A stretch of DNA of 64,000 bases from Ulva prolifera. Its lineage: Eukaryota; Chlorophyta; Ulvophyceae; Ulvales; Ulvaceae. The position numbers were made by a program, and so were the translations under genes. Of this stretch, positions 18,564 through 29,900 are shown piece by piece; positions within the stretch are counted from its first letter, which is position 1; every line of letters starts with the position of its first letter. The notes under the pieces were generated by a model. The model searched no databases. It had not been told where the DNA came from and saw only the letters and a list, made by a program, of their open reading frames with translations. The stretch spans positions 12,666,985-12,730,984 of the forward strand of contig CM041196.1 in the NCBI GenBank assembly GCA_023078555.1, in the 5' to 3' direction.

Positions 18564-21449
18564 CTAGCTCGTGAGCTGCGCCGCCGCGTGATCGGGCGGT
18601 GGCCGCATCGACATGCCTGCGGCGTGCAAGAGCTTCTCTAACACGTCCGTCACAGTCGTGCATCGGGCCACACGTTCTAAGTGTATTGGAAAGTGCCGCA
18701 CTTCCTGACCTGGCACTTGGCGCGTTGTACGCAGGAAAGCCTGATTTTCAGATATGCTTTCGACAACAAATGGGCCTGTGACCGCATTTTTCTTGCCCAG
18801 TCCGCGTTCTAGGACATAAGCAAGGTCTCCAGCTTGCAATTTCCTCCCCCTCCTAGGCTTGCGAATGGCCAGAAGGTGAACTTGCCTGTCAGCATTACGT
18901 TGCTGCGAACGGAGGATGCGATCGTATACGCGCGCAGCCACACGCTCTGCGCGGGCGTCGCGCTCACGCACATAATCGTCCTCGGGCATGGCAGAAATCT
19001 CGACGGCTGCCATGCGGGGGTGCGCATCGCGCGCGCCCACCGGAGGCGGCAGCCTGAGGCGGTGTGCCATCACCAACTCATTCGGCGCATAACCGGTCAC
19101 TGTATGCCGGCGTTGCATGTATTCCATGCGTGTCTGCGGAAGCAGCGCGGGCCAATCATGGATGGCACCGGCAACTTTTGCCGCCAACATGGTCTTCATT
19201 GTGCGCACGAGTCGCTCGACGGCGCCGTTGGACTGGGGATGGTACGCAGAGGTCTGGACGTGGTCAATGCCAAACCGTTCTAGCTGGTGCCGGAAGGCTC
19301 CAGCAAACTCTGTCCCGTTATCCGTGGTCACCCATTCCGGGATGCCGTAGCGCATGAACCAGAAGTCATGCACGGCACGAACGACTGTGTCGGCACTCTT
19401 GTCTCGCAGCGGTGCGAATTCCGCTGCCTTTGTGAAATAATCCACCATTAGGCACACATAGCCGTGGCCGGTCTGTGCCGTGGACAAGGTGGCTTCGGTG
19501 CGCCCTGCCTTGCCACGCACTGGCGCCGCTTTCACCGCACGGAGGGGAAACGGGCCAGCCAGGTCAATGTGCACATGGCAGAACGGCTTGCTCATGCGGC
19601 GTAGCTGCACATCTGCCACATGTTGCAATTCCAACCGCTTGACTTGGCAAGCATGGCACTGTTCAACATAAGCTGCTACATCTAGCTTGATGCCTTGCCA
19701 GTGGTAGTGCTGATGCAGTACGGCCAGTGTTTGGCTCACGCCGGCATGTCCCATGCGATCATGATACGCTCCAATCAGTCCCCAGCGGAATTCCACAGGG
19801 GGCACTGCTAGCCACAAACGGTCGCCTGTGCGCAATTGCGTATGCTCGAGCAGCCATTCTGGGCGAGTCGGATGCAATCGCAAGGTGGCAGCCTTCTTAC
19901 GGACTTTGCGTTTCAGCGCTTTGGGCATATCGGGGTGGAACACTGCTTCCGCCGCAGCACGCGCGTGCTGCGACGCTGCTTCCGGGTCGCGGCCACCGCT
20001 TGATGCATGGCAGTTCAAGGACTCGACCACTGCCCGCTCCTGTCGCTCAACATACGCACGTACCAAATCCGCTAGATCTGGGTGGTGCGGATCTCCACGC
20101 CGCGCAAACAAGATCGGGTCGCTGCGGCGGAGTTCGTCGACGTTGGAATACGCTTCATCGCATTGATGGCAGTGCCACGCTCCATCGGGTACCACAGACC
20201 GTCGGGGGTGCATACACTGCAGGTGGTATGGCCGGTTGCAGGTATCGCATAACACCATGTGAGCGTAACCCTCTGCAGCACCGCAAATGGTGCAGGGTTG
20301 CTTGTTCTTTGCTTGCGTGTCGCCCGATGACCACAGCTCTTGCAGGCTATGCATGCACCATGACTGGGGATCGAACACATCATGGCCCTCGTCTTCAATA
20401 TCAAGAACGCGGCCCTCGGTAGCAAAGGCCAGGTGACCAGCAACTGCGGTCACGCTGCCCGCTTCCATGTGGGAGTAGTGTCTCGACAGGTGGTCGGCCA
20501 CAACATTCTGATCTCCCGGCAGGTACTCAACTTCATAGTCGAAATCATGCAGGCGCATCGCCCATCGCTCTAGTTTAGAATTTTCGAAGCGAGCCGTGGA
20601 CAACCATTTCAAGGCCGCGTGGTCAGTGCGGACACGAAATTTGTAGCCGTGTAAATACGGTCTGAATTTTCTGGTGGCCCATACAAGGGCCAGGCACTCT
20701 CCTTCTGTGGGAGCATAATGGCTCTCAGCTTGGTTCAGAGATCTGCTAGAGTACGCTATGACATACTCTTTCTCTGCAGAGTCCGGATCTGCAGGATCCT
20801 CTGGCTGGATCTGGCTCAAAACCGCACCAACAGCTAGTTTGGACCAGTCTGTGGTGAGAATGAACGGTCGTTCTGGGTTTGGCATGCGTAAGCACGCCGG
20901 AGACACGAGATCTGCTTTTAGCTGCTCAAAGGCGCGCTGGCGTTCCTCAGACCAGATGAACTGCACGTTCTTTTTCAGCAGCGCCCTCAAAGGTGCTGAC
21001 TTGTCCGCATACGCTTGTATGTGCTCGTGGAAATATCCATTGGCACCCAAGAAGCTGCGAACGTCCGCAACATTTCGAGGCACCGGCAGCTTGTTTACCG
21101 CAGCCACTTTGTCAGGATCGGGCGCAATGCCGGCCTCACTGACAATAGAGCCCAGTACTCTGCACTCTGCAGCTGCGCAGACGCATTTTGCATATTTAAC
21201 TTTCAGACCTGACTTGCGCAGTCTCTCAAACACCCTGGCAAGAATGCTGAGGTGCTCCTGCCATGTCTTGGAGAAGATTGTGATGTCGTCTATGTAGACT
21301 GACACGCCTTTGATATCTCTCAGCACATGTGCCATGAGACGTTGGAAGGCAGCAGGCGAGTTGGAGAGACCCATAGGAGCCTTCGTAAAGACATAAACTT
21401 CTCCATCGGGGCCTGTAAAGGCCGTTTTTTGCTGATCATGTTCGACCAC
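18564..21449 (-). CDS. Gypsy C pol: RT, RNase H, PHD finger, integrase
   Basis: Open frame of 961 codons. Order: RT core (MGLSNSPAAFQRLM, SVYIDDITIFS with catalytic DD), connection (FLGANGYFHEHI), RNase H (FILTTDWSKLAVGAVLSQ, RTDHAALKWL, NVVADHLSRH), then a PHD finger at residues about 378-427 (CTICG, MVLCDTC, YHLQC, WHCHQC; a C4HC3 pattern), then integrase zinc module (YHDRMGHAG, CHACQVKR) and core (VHIDLAGPF, TTDNGTEFAG, HPQSNGAVERLV). It ends in a basic region without a chromodomain. PHD fingers read histone H3 tails, so this one may guide integration. That is inference. Confidence 0.88.
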   Translation of the reverse strand: MVEHDQQKTAFTGPDGEVYVFTKAPMGLSNSPAAFQRLMAHVLRDIKGVSVYIDDITIFSKTWQEHLSILARVFERLRKSGLKVKYAKCVCAAAECRVLGSIVSEAGIAPDPDKVAAVNKLPVPRNVADVRSFLGANGYFHEHIQAYADKSAPLRALLKKNVQFIWSEERQRAFEQLKADLVSPACLRMPNPERPFILTTDWSKLAVGAVLSQIQPEDPADPDSAEKEYVIAYSSRSLNQAESHYAPTEGECLALVWATRKFRPYLHGYKFRVRTDHAALKWLSTARFENSKLERWAMRLHDFDYEVEYLPGDQNVVADHLSRHYSHMEAGSVTAVAGHLAFATEGRVLDIEDEGHDVFDPQSWCMHSLQELWSSGDTQAKNKQPCTICGAAEGYAHMVLCDTCNRPYHLQCMHPRRSVVPDGAWHCHQCDEAYSNVDELRRSDPILFARRGDPHHPDLADLVRAYVERQERAVVESLNCHASSGGRDPEAASQHARAAAEAVFHPDMPKALKRKVRKKAATLRLHPTRPEWLLEHTQLRTGDRLWLAVPPVEFRWGLIGAYHDRMGHAGVSQTLAVLHQHYHWQGIKLDVAAYVEQCHACQVKRLELQHVADVQLRRMSKPFCHVHIDLAGPFPLRAVKAAPVRGKAGRTEATLSTAQTGHGYVCLMVDYFTKAAEFAPLRDKSADTVVRAVHDFWFMRYGIPEWVTTDNGTEFAGAFRHQLERFGIDHVQTSAYHPQSNGAVERLVRTMKTMLAAKVAGAIHDWPALLPQTRMEYMQRRHTVTGYAPNELVMAHRLRLPPPVGARDAHPRMAAVEISAMPEDDYVRERDARAERVAARVYDRILRSQQRNADRQVHLLAIRKPRRGRKLQAGDLAYVLERGLGKKNAVTGPFVVESISENQAFLRTTRQVPGQEVRHFPIHLERVARCTTVTDVLEKLLHAAGMSMRPPPDHAAAQLTS

Positions 21450-22512
21450 TGGAAGGGCCGGTATCCCCAGGTCAAATCCAGGGCTGTGAAGTATTTACAG
21501 GCGGACATGGATTGAAGCAGGTCTCGGATATGCAGGAGGGCATGGTAGTCGCGCTTCGACACAGCATTCAATCTGCGGAAGTCTACGCACATACGCAGCT
21601 CGTCCGGCTTACGTGGCTTCGGCACAAATAGCACCGGAGAGAGAAAGTCGGTTGGACCGTCAGCTTTCTTTATAACTTCCTGCTGCAAGAGCAGGGACAC
21701 TTGCGTTCTGAAAGCTTCCAGTTCTTTGTATGAGAGCCTGTAAGGATTGTGCTTACATTTGGCACCTTCCTCCGTGGGAATCTGGAGGTAGAACTCCTTG
21801 TAATCCACAGATAGGCACCCAATGTCATTAGGGTCCCAAGAGATCTGGTCCTTGTGCTTTTCAATCAGAGCTTGTAGCTCTTGAGTCTGCTCGTCTGTGA
21901 GCTGGTCGCTCGTGACTTGAGCTACCTCCGCTGTGGCACAGGCGAGTTGTGCTTTCTCGACCGCGGCTCGGCGGATAGACTCTTCTGTGCGCAATTGCCT
22001 TTGCTTAAGGTGATACTGAGTACGCCTACAGAATGTGCGGGGCACGCCCGAATGCTCCGCGCATGAAGCTGCTGCAGACTTCGGCAGTTCCGTGAAATTA
22101 TTTCCGGGAGGTGCAGCCTCGATCAGGATGCGGTGCTCCTTCGGAATTGCGCCAGGGTCAAAACCTAGCGCCTGGTCGTGTGAAGGGTCAGGCACACGTA
22201 ACGACGATTGTGTCACAGTGTCCTCCCCCTCCTCAGGCATGTCACACATCGCGTGCGACCTGCAACACGAGTTGACATGGGCGAACTCATCACCCACTAA
22301 ATCACCACCGTCGATGACTGGTGTAATAATGAAGGGCAACCGCGGCTTGCAGAAAGCTTTGCTGCCTAAGGACATGTCCACAAGGGCACAACCCTGAGAG
22401 TCCATGGAACAGTTGTATGTCCCCTTTGAAATGCTATCGAAAACACCTGCCAATGCAGCATTTGTGGGGGACGGGTCTTTAAACGAGCGGACCCAGCGCC
22501 GTGCAGACACTG

Positions 22513-24537
22513 TCAACTCAGTACTTGAGATGCATCGGTGACGGCTCCACTGAGTTGCGTGGGCGTGAGGCGTTTGCCGGTAACATTCCATGCCATCCAG
22601 GGGGTCTGGAGATGGAGAATCTGGCAGAACCCAGCATCAGTGGGGTCGCGGCCCCGAAACAGGTTTTGAAGTCCTTTAGGGGAATACAGCCCATATCCTT
22701 TCGGCACGCCCAGGCAGATGGAAGTAACTCCCATTGACTGCGACAAAGGGTATGCCGGCGGATAGGGGGCATTGAATTTCCTGCGGAACCCAAGTCCGAG
22801 GACAACATCTGTCGGGGCGACGTCGACGAGCGTACAATACACTGGATAGCACGCACAACCAAGGCGCAAGTGAATTAGAACCATGTGGTCATGCCGCGTC
22901 GCGTCCCCATGAAAACCAGTAAGGGTGACAGGCTGCTGCATTTTAACACCATGAGGTTTGCCAATGTCATGGTTGTCATTGAACGCGGGGTGACCCTTTT
23001 CCCAATCCGCTTTGTGCTTCTGCCAAGCAGATTTGGTGATGGTATTGAGTTCTGCGCCCTCATCGAAAGCGACTTTCAACCCCTGAGGGTGATTTGGCGC
23101 GCCGGCGCGGGGAACCTGAGATGTCAAGAACCCCGTGCACTTCCGCATTCCAGCGAACGGAACTCTAAAGATGGTGGTCTTGCCTGGCACTTTTGTCCAT
23201 TCTGCGCTGGAACAGAGTATCTTGGACCACCGAGCGCTGGCACCGCTAGGGTCTGCGAACGTGGAAATGGCAGTAGCCAATACTTTCATCGTGTCCGGAG
23301 TGGCGCCAGCATGGGCAGTCACGACTCGACGGAGTGCGGCAGCCAGGACCGCATCAACGCGTTTGCGTGGGCCGTCGAGCACATGAGCATCGTCCGCTTC
23401 ACGCAGCGTCTCGGCAAGCTGCACAAGGAGCGTCACAAGTCGGTCATGCACAGCGAGCGCCGCCAGCTCTGCCAGAGAAAGGGTGGCCGTAGACTGCAGA
23501 ATTGCTCGGTACACACGCGTGGGCACTTTACGATCTGCCATTTTGCGACGGAACTCATCGAGGTGCGCTCGGCGCGCGGCGACTGTGTCGGAGTCCTGCT
23601 CATCACACACATCCCCGCGGTCCGCCTGAAAATTGGGCCGGCGTGCCGACGGCTTCCGCGCTAGGCGGGCTGGGTGCACTGCTTTGGCACCCGCGGGAGG
23701 GACAGTGACCCCATCCTGAGATTTCTGAGCAAGGGCATCAGTAGTGTCGCCGTGCGAGCTGCTGGCGCTAGCAGGGGAGGGCGTCTTTGTGCGCTTGTTA
23801 CGTCTGCCTTTGCGCCCCCCCGCTGTAGCTGCGCGGTCATCCGCGCCAGAAGGGACAGCGGACTCCACATCATTCGCAACAGTCGGGAGTGCCGAAGGCG
23901 CGTTCAGGACAGGCGTGGGAGCCGTGGCGTCCAGACTCTTCAACGGCACTTCCACTGGGGGCTGCGCTGATATGGTACGAGGTTGCTCCTCAGGATCATA
24001 TGAGCGTTCGCGGGCAGTAGGACTGAACTCAACTGTGCTGCGGGAGCGCGTGGCAGCAGCGACCGAAGCATGGCCCGGCTTTGCTGCCGGCTCCACGCTC
24101 GCTGCCAACATTTCCCAATGGTCTTTAAGCGGCCACACGGTGGGCCCAACGGCTGGGGAGCGGCCGTGCTGGAGGGCATGCGAATTCACCGCTGCCACGA
24201 CTGCAGTGGACATGTGCGCGCTCAGAGCATTGGTGTTGACTGACATATGTGGATCAGACGCCATCAGCATGTCAGGGGAGAAATCTTGCTGGACCGGGTG
24301 GTTCGCGTTTGGCTGGTCCCAAACCGGGCCAGGGGCGCAATCACCACGACCACCGCCACGGCCACGGCCGCGACCTCTGCCGCGCCCGGTGGGAGTGCCC
24401 CGCTCTGTCGGAGCTGCACCACTCGCGGCGACAGCCGCAGACGCAGCTACCAAAGGAGCACGCCGGGGCTGTGCTGAATGCTTGGCTTGCTCACGATCAA
24501 GCAGAGAGATTCCGCGACAGGCACCGGAGACGCACAC
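22513..24537 (-). CDS. Gypsy C gag C-terminal and protease-like region
   Basis: Open frame of about 674 codons. N-terminal part has a run of Arg-Gly repeats (RGRGRGRGRGGGRG), a typical RNA-binding composition standing where a CCHC knuckle would be expected. The middle is Ala/Ser/Pro-rich, with a helical segment (SLAELAALAVHDRLVTLLVQ). Near residues 490-600 a retropepsin-like domain shows VAFDEGAELNTI, with D-E-G at the active-site position instead of the usual D-S/T-G, and VVLGLGF like the family's flap-side ILG motif. Upstream gag sequence continues to about 25880 on the same strand. Plus-strand frames here are antisense shadows. Confidence 0.7.
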   Translation of the reverse strand: MCVSGACRGISLLDREQAKHSAQPRRAPLVAASAAVAASGAAPTERGTPTGRGRGRGRGRGGGRGDCAPGPVWDQPNANHPVQQDFSPDMLMASDPHMSVNTNALSAHMSTAVVAAVNSHALQHGRSPAVGPTVWPLKDHWEMLAASVEPAAKPGHASVAAATRSRSTVEFSPTARERSYDPEEQPRTISAQPPVEVPLKSLDATAPTPVLNAPSALPTVANDVESAVPSGADDRAATAGGRKGRRNKRTKTPSPASASSSHGDTTDALAQKSQDGVTVPPAGAKAVHPARLARKPSARRPNFQADRGDVCDEQDSDTVAARRAHLDEFRRKMADRKVPTRVYRAILQSTATLSLAELAALAVHDRLVTLLVQLAETLREADDAHVLDGPRKRVDAVLAAALRRVVTAHAGATPDTMKVLATAISTFADPSGASARWSKILCSSAEWTKVPGKTTIFRVPFAGMRKCTGFLTSQVPRAGAPNHPQGLKVAFDEGAELNTITKSAWQKHKADWEKGHPAFNDNHDIGKPHGVKMQQPVTLTGFHGDATRHDHMVLIHLRLGCACYPVYCTLVDVAPTDVVLGLGFRRKFNAPYPPAYPLSQSMGVTSICLGVPKGYGLYSPKGLQNLFRGRDPTDAGFCQILHLQTPWMAWNVTGKRLTPTQLSGAVTDASQVLS

Positions 24538-26754
24538 GAGGCCTGCGAAGGCACACGCGGCGGCATCACCGCCGACACCGGAAGGTGGTGCGCCGGCAAG
24601 CCGGACGATGCACGTGGCAACCCACTAGTGAAGTCGAGCAGATCAATGTCTGTGACCAAAGGGGGCAGGCTGGTGCCGGATGCATATGGTGCGGACGTCG
24701 ACGAGGACGAACCAGTGCTGACGTTGGCCAGTGCCTGAACTCGCGCGGACACCGCTGCCACTACAGACCGGGACTCTGCTTGAGCGGTCGTTTCTGCCGC
24801 CGCAGCTCGTGAAAGAGTAGTGATGTCGTTTCGGAGAGCACGAATCTCCTCGAGCAATTCATTGTGCAAGTCACGGTGCCTATCCTCACTCTGCTGAAGG
24901 GCAATCCTGATGCTGGCTTGCTGCTCACTCACACGAGAAATAATGCCAGTATGCGTGGTGGCCTGCGCCAACAGTGTCTGAATGGACTGCGTTAACTCAG
25001 CGCGTGCAGCTTGTGAGTCCTGTACAATCGCACGCAGGAGCTCTTGCTGCGACATCTGATGTAGGGCAGCCATGACAATTAATAGCCGAGTAAGTGATGT
25101 TACACTTAGGACTAGCAGGCCGACTCGCCTGACCCTTCACCACTAGTTGGTTTCAGAGGGTGGTCCTTATAGACTATGAAGTAGTCGCGCTGGGCAGACC
25201 TGCCCCAATCACCGAAACTGATAGGCAACTCCGTCACCCGATCGAAAAAGTCAGGGCGGCTGCTCCGGATGGACTGCTGCCAATCCTCCGAGAGGCGCAC
25301 GAAGTTGCGAGGTAGCGCGGTCCACGTCGCCCAGTCAAATATGCCGTCGGCGTTGACACGGGCGAAAGTTCCCGTCGCTGGAGCCGGGTGTTCGTCGCCT
25401 AACGTGGCCGGAGACGGCGACTGCCCCACACTCACGCGCGCTGGCGCCGGGGTTGAAGGTGGCTGCTGCGGCTGCGTAGAGCGCAAGTACCGCGGCGCCG
25501 ACCGCGAACGCTCCTGCCGCTGAGGCCGAGGCTGCCGACGCTGCTGCGGCGATGGCCGAGGACGCTGCGAGCGCGGCGGCGGCTCCTGCCGCGAGTGCGG
25601 CTGCGCAGGCGGCGGCGAACGACGACCAGCAAGCTCCCGTGATGGCGGGACCGGTCCAGAGCGCGTGTAGTTGCCGCGCCTGTGCGATGACCGAGGGAGT
25701 ACGCCCACGCTGCGGAGGTAGCCTCTGTAGTGGTCCAGCTGCTGCTCTGTGGTGGTGCCCCGCTGATCCCAGAGTTGATACTGCGCGAGCTGGGCGTGAA
25801 GGAAACGCTGTGCTTGATCCGGGTGCTGCTGAAGCAGACGGCTCAGCGCGTTCTCCGCGAGATTCTCGCGCGCTGCACAGCACGCGGCTAGGTCAGCGCG
25901 GGGCGCGACACAAGGGCCAACGCACGCGGTAATCAGTAGCTACGGCGAGGCCGCGAGTTAACTGTGTAGCTACAAACGCTCAACAGCCGGTGGCTGGAGC
26001 TCGCTAGCACAGACGCTATGATATAAACACGGAGCACAGCTCAACGCGGCACGGAGCACAGCTCGACGCGAGGCACAATGCAAGGTTAGTTGGTGCGTGT
26101 TGTGATGCAAGTGTAGTATGACACCTTGATGCTCGTGTGCACAGGTGCCGATGTCAGGGTGCCACCGTGACGCTGCTATCACTGGTAATAGGGTTCAATG
26201 ATGACCCCTATGCGATGACACCTAGATTACGGTGCGAGTGAGCGTGCAGGCAATGCAGAGCAGTGCGGCAAGCACAATGATGCACAACAAAGGCTGCAAC
26301 AATCACAGATGTTTGCAGTGTCAATGCGTTTGTATGATTCGTGACAAATCGAGGCAGGTGAGGCGAACGGGGCTCGATGAGAGAGCACGTCGAGCGCCCG
26401 GGCCAGCCGTACACAATGCACTCGAGGACTCTAGGAACAAGTGAACACGCAGGGCAGCTGCTAAATCGACAGATTTATGCAGTGCATGCAGCAGTTCACG
26501 GCGCGGCGATGCTAGCAGACGCGGGTGCGTGCACAAGAAGGTCGGGTGTGCGGCTCGATCGACTCTCGCTCACTACTCAGCATCGCATACCTGGACGAGC
26601 AGCATCTGATTGTTTGAAAGGTCCTGGCATGTAATTTTCTCTTGTAGCTCCACCAAACCTGCTCAAAGACTACTTAAAAATTCAGAAGGAATCGACCTCC
26701 GGTCACACAAACAGCGATCGCATACGCACTTTCAAGTTCCAGCCACCAAAAAGC

Positions 26755-26974
26755 CGAGCTTCCTCAAGGATGAGAAGGCTTATGAGCACTGCAACTACAT
26801 CAAGCAGTGCAGAGACAAGCGTGCATCAGGGCTGATGGCACGGCTGAGCGCACAGTCGCGCATGCATGCATGTGCAGACGGATGCACGCAGCGTGAGTGC
26901 ATTTGCGCGCAGCTGCGCTGGCTCGAGCAATGCTTGCAACGAGCATGGCTCAGTTACATAGCTAGGCCACGACA
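26755..26974 (-). repeat. Right terminal repeat of gypsy element C (outer 220 bp)
   Basis: Near-identical to 18300-18519, ending CACGACA at the AGGC duplication. Leftward, at about 25884-26754, there is no gene: this should hold the rest of the 5' LTR and leader of C, but I could not align it to the left LTR. Confidence 0.7.
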
Positions 26975-29900
26975 AGGCTTCAGGCCTGCACAGGACAGTC
27001 CACAGTCAACCGCGGCTGATGTGTCCTGATCGCAGGCTGAAACATCAATAGCAGCTACAACTGTCTCACTACTAGCAATATCAGAGCCCGCAGGCTCATG
27101 CATATGCACAGCTGCTACATCCGCAGCCAATGGAACAAGGCGTCTGCGTACAAGAGGATTGATTTTTATGCGAGGCAAGGCGGCTGGAATGGCCCTCACC
27201 TCGTCAGGCAAATCAACCCCAACTGCGGCTGAGGGGTCCGGATCCTCTCCCCCTAATTCGGACCCGGTCTCCACCTCATCTGGCTCATCCTCCCAGAAGG
27301 GCCTCGGCGCCTCAGCTCCTCGCAAGGGCTGAGCAACTGCCCCCGCGCCAGATGCTGAGGCCGCTGCCGAATTACTCCCGGAACGGACCCGCTGAGCCTC
27401 CAGATTCTGATGAGCCGCAGCTCTTTCATCATCTGAGACGGTGTAATCCATCCGCTGTTCGTCATCGTCGTCATAGATGCCAGGACTGTCGTCATCCTCC
27501 TCCATGTCGTCATCAGACGCACTGACAGACACTTGAACAGGGAACGCAACTTCTACACCAGGGTCGTGCAACACAGCATTGCGCGTGACAACATACTGCG
27601 CAGTGCGGGAGGGCGTGGCGACAGGGTGATGCACTTCGCCGCGCACACGAGGGGGAACAGGGACGTCAGGGTGAGCAGCAGCTCTGGATGTCGCACGCGT
27701 GCGATGCAAAGCTGATCTGGCTATCTCCGGCGTGGCCCGAGAAGGGTCGCGCCGGATTATCTCCGCAGAGGAGCCAGCTCCAAATCGCGGGGAGTACACA
27801 GCAGGATTGGGCTCAGGGTTATCCTGCCGGAATGTCATTTCCATGACAGGGACCCTACCATGACCAGGGGGGGTGTGAAGCTGGTCACGCAGACGGCGCA
27901 ACACTCCCCCCTCATACGTGTGTTCCGCCGCGAAAGGAGGGACATCAGCATCAGTCACACGCTCACCCTCATCGTCCCCCTCGAAGGCAACCGTATAGGA
28001 GTTTGCAAACTCTTTAGGCTCCCGCTTGTCCACAACGGCGGACGCATCGTACTTGCGTACGTGCCGGATCATCTGATCCGCAGTGCACATGACCTGGAGC
28101 ACAACAAAAACCCTACACCCAGGAACATCCTGTGCGTACACACGCTGCATGCTGGGGCCTAGCCCAGCCCCGACCCAGTATGCAGGCACACCCCGCGGGG
28201 ACAACTTCCGCAGCTTGTCATCCCTAGGGTATGCATACACCTCAACCCCCCACGGACGCTGCTGCCGCAGCAGATCTTGGAACAACTCAACGGAGGTGTC
28301 TCTGAAAAAGGCCATATAAGGAATGATATCCTTATCACAAGACCGCACTAAAAACTCGTCTAATTCTGTCGTCGCAAGCGACTTGTACTTGCGTTTCTCC
28401 TCATCCCTCAACTTATCGCGCTCGGCCTTTTTCATGCGCTTTCCCTTCCCCAGGTTTTTTTCAGCTTCGTCAACATCCGCAGATGCGTTGACAGCATGCT
28501 GGCCTTTCAGGCCCTTGAGGATGCTCGCCAATTTGTCATGGTACAATGCCGATGACGGCGTGAGATTGTAACCATGGACAACACTGGCGAGGCATTCGAT
28601 CCACAGGAACAGAGGCAGGCCGCTCGCGAGCAGCACAGCGCGGAGTGACTCAAAGGCCACTCCGATCCTCCTCTCGATCATGCCGTTACAGCGATGAGCA
28701 GCTGTGGGGGTCAAGCGGTGAGTGATGCCACGACGCTGGAGGTAGAGTTATAAGGCCGCGACCATAAACTCTCCCCCTTTTGTCGGTGTGTAGGATGCGC
28801 ACACCCGGTTCACCAGGCTTCACCACATTCACCCGAATGCGTTCAATAATGTAAGAGATCATGGCCGCAGCCTCACTCTTCTTGCGCAGACCGACCACGA
28901 AAGTATAAACGGGTAAAGGCACACATCACAAACAAAACATATTTCACACCACCAATTCCTACTGGAGAGACAGGACCAGCTAAATCGGCGTGCAGTTGCT
29001 CACCAGGCCATTTGGCCTGGCCCATGAGCTCACGATCATTGGCAGAGAAGTTACCCGCAGGCACTTTTCCAATTCTGCAGCCGTGACACCGATTTCCTAG
29101 TGGCTCGGAATCGACATCCAAATTCAAATGACCATAGAAATCACTGTTGGATTGCATGCGCTTGAGAACCCAATTAGACTGGTGCAAAGACAAGTGTGCT
29201 AGAAAAGCAGGTTCCAGCAAGTATGCATCATGCGGGACCTCAGCTCCCCCAGCATTGGGTCGCTGCAGGTCAATGGCCGCGACCGCCACATGATGCCACT
29301 GCTGTTGATCCTCAACAACTGAGGTCGGACTGCTCTGGTTAGACCAGACTACCCCCCTATTGACAGGCGCACCGACGAGAATTGGTTTGGTCTCTACTGC
29401 CATTTTAAATGCAAAGACAGGGTGACCATCCACATCTAGTTCCTGATATTTGACGTCATCCTCTACGTCGGTAGCCATGTCACCCAGACCAGGAACATAC
29501 AACACCTTTCTACGCGTATCTAGGAACATCTGCTCATGTCTAAGACCCATTGTGCTGAGCAGGTTGTACGGACATTCAGGAGCATAGTAAACACCAGGGA
29601 TTTCCACATCCATCGGATGCTTGTTCCCATGCTTGTCCACATAAGTACCCAGGTTCACCTGAATGGTTCCCCTGCCCATGATAGAAAGCTGCCCTAGTCC
29701 CGCGAGATTGGCAACTTTCTGACACGGACCGTACTCAGTGAACATCTCACGATTTCCTATGATATGCATGTCCGACCCACTATCAACAATAATGTTCCAC
29801 GGCAGAGACGCGTCCGGCTGTGGATACTTGGCAGGCATTTCTATAGTGCAAACATCCTTGGCCGCAGCCTGTTTGCGTTGGGGGCAGTTCGCACGCAAAT

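Larger units (their letters stand above)
17863..26974 (-). mobile_element. Ty3/gypsy element C with PHD finger, nested in B
   Basis: Gypsy retrotransposon on the minus strand, flanked by a 4-bp duplication AGGC (17859-17862 and 26975-26978) inside element B. On the plus strand the outer ends are TGTCATGATC... and ...CACGACA. Parts in order: gag region about 25880-23150 with an Arg-Gly-rich box, protease-like domain about 23080-22750, RT about 21850-21150, RNase H about 20900-20450, a PHD zinc finger about 20320-20170, then integrase about 19850-18800. The left terminal repeat is 17863-18519; the right one matches it clearly only over its outer 220 bp. Incomplete and broken with a handful of breaks. 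Age cannot be read cleanly from the termini, but it post-dates B. Confidence 0.88.

Noticed and set aside
22885-24628. Long plus-strand ORFs over gypsy C gag
   Set aside because: Antisense to the gag-protease frame on the minus strand, which carries the recognisable motifs.
26610-27029. Plus-strand ORF of 139 codons at the right end of gypsy C
   Set aside because: Lies across the terminal repeat of C and runs into element B; repeated at 18.3-18.5 kb as LTR sequence.
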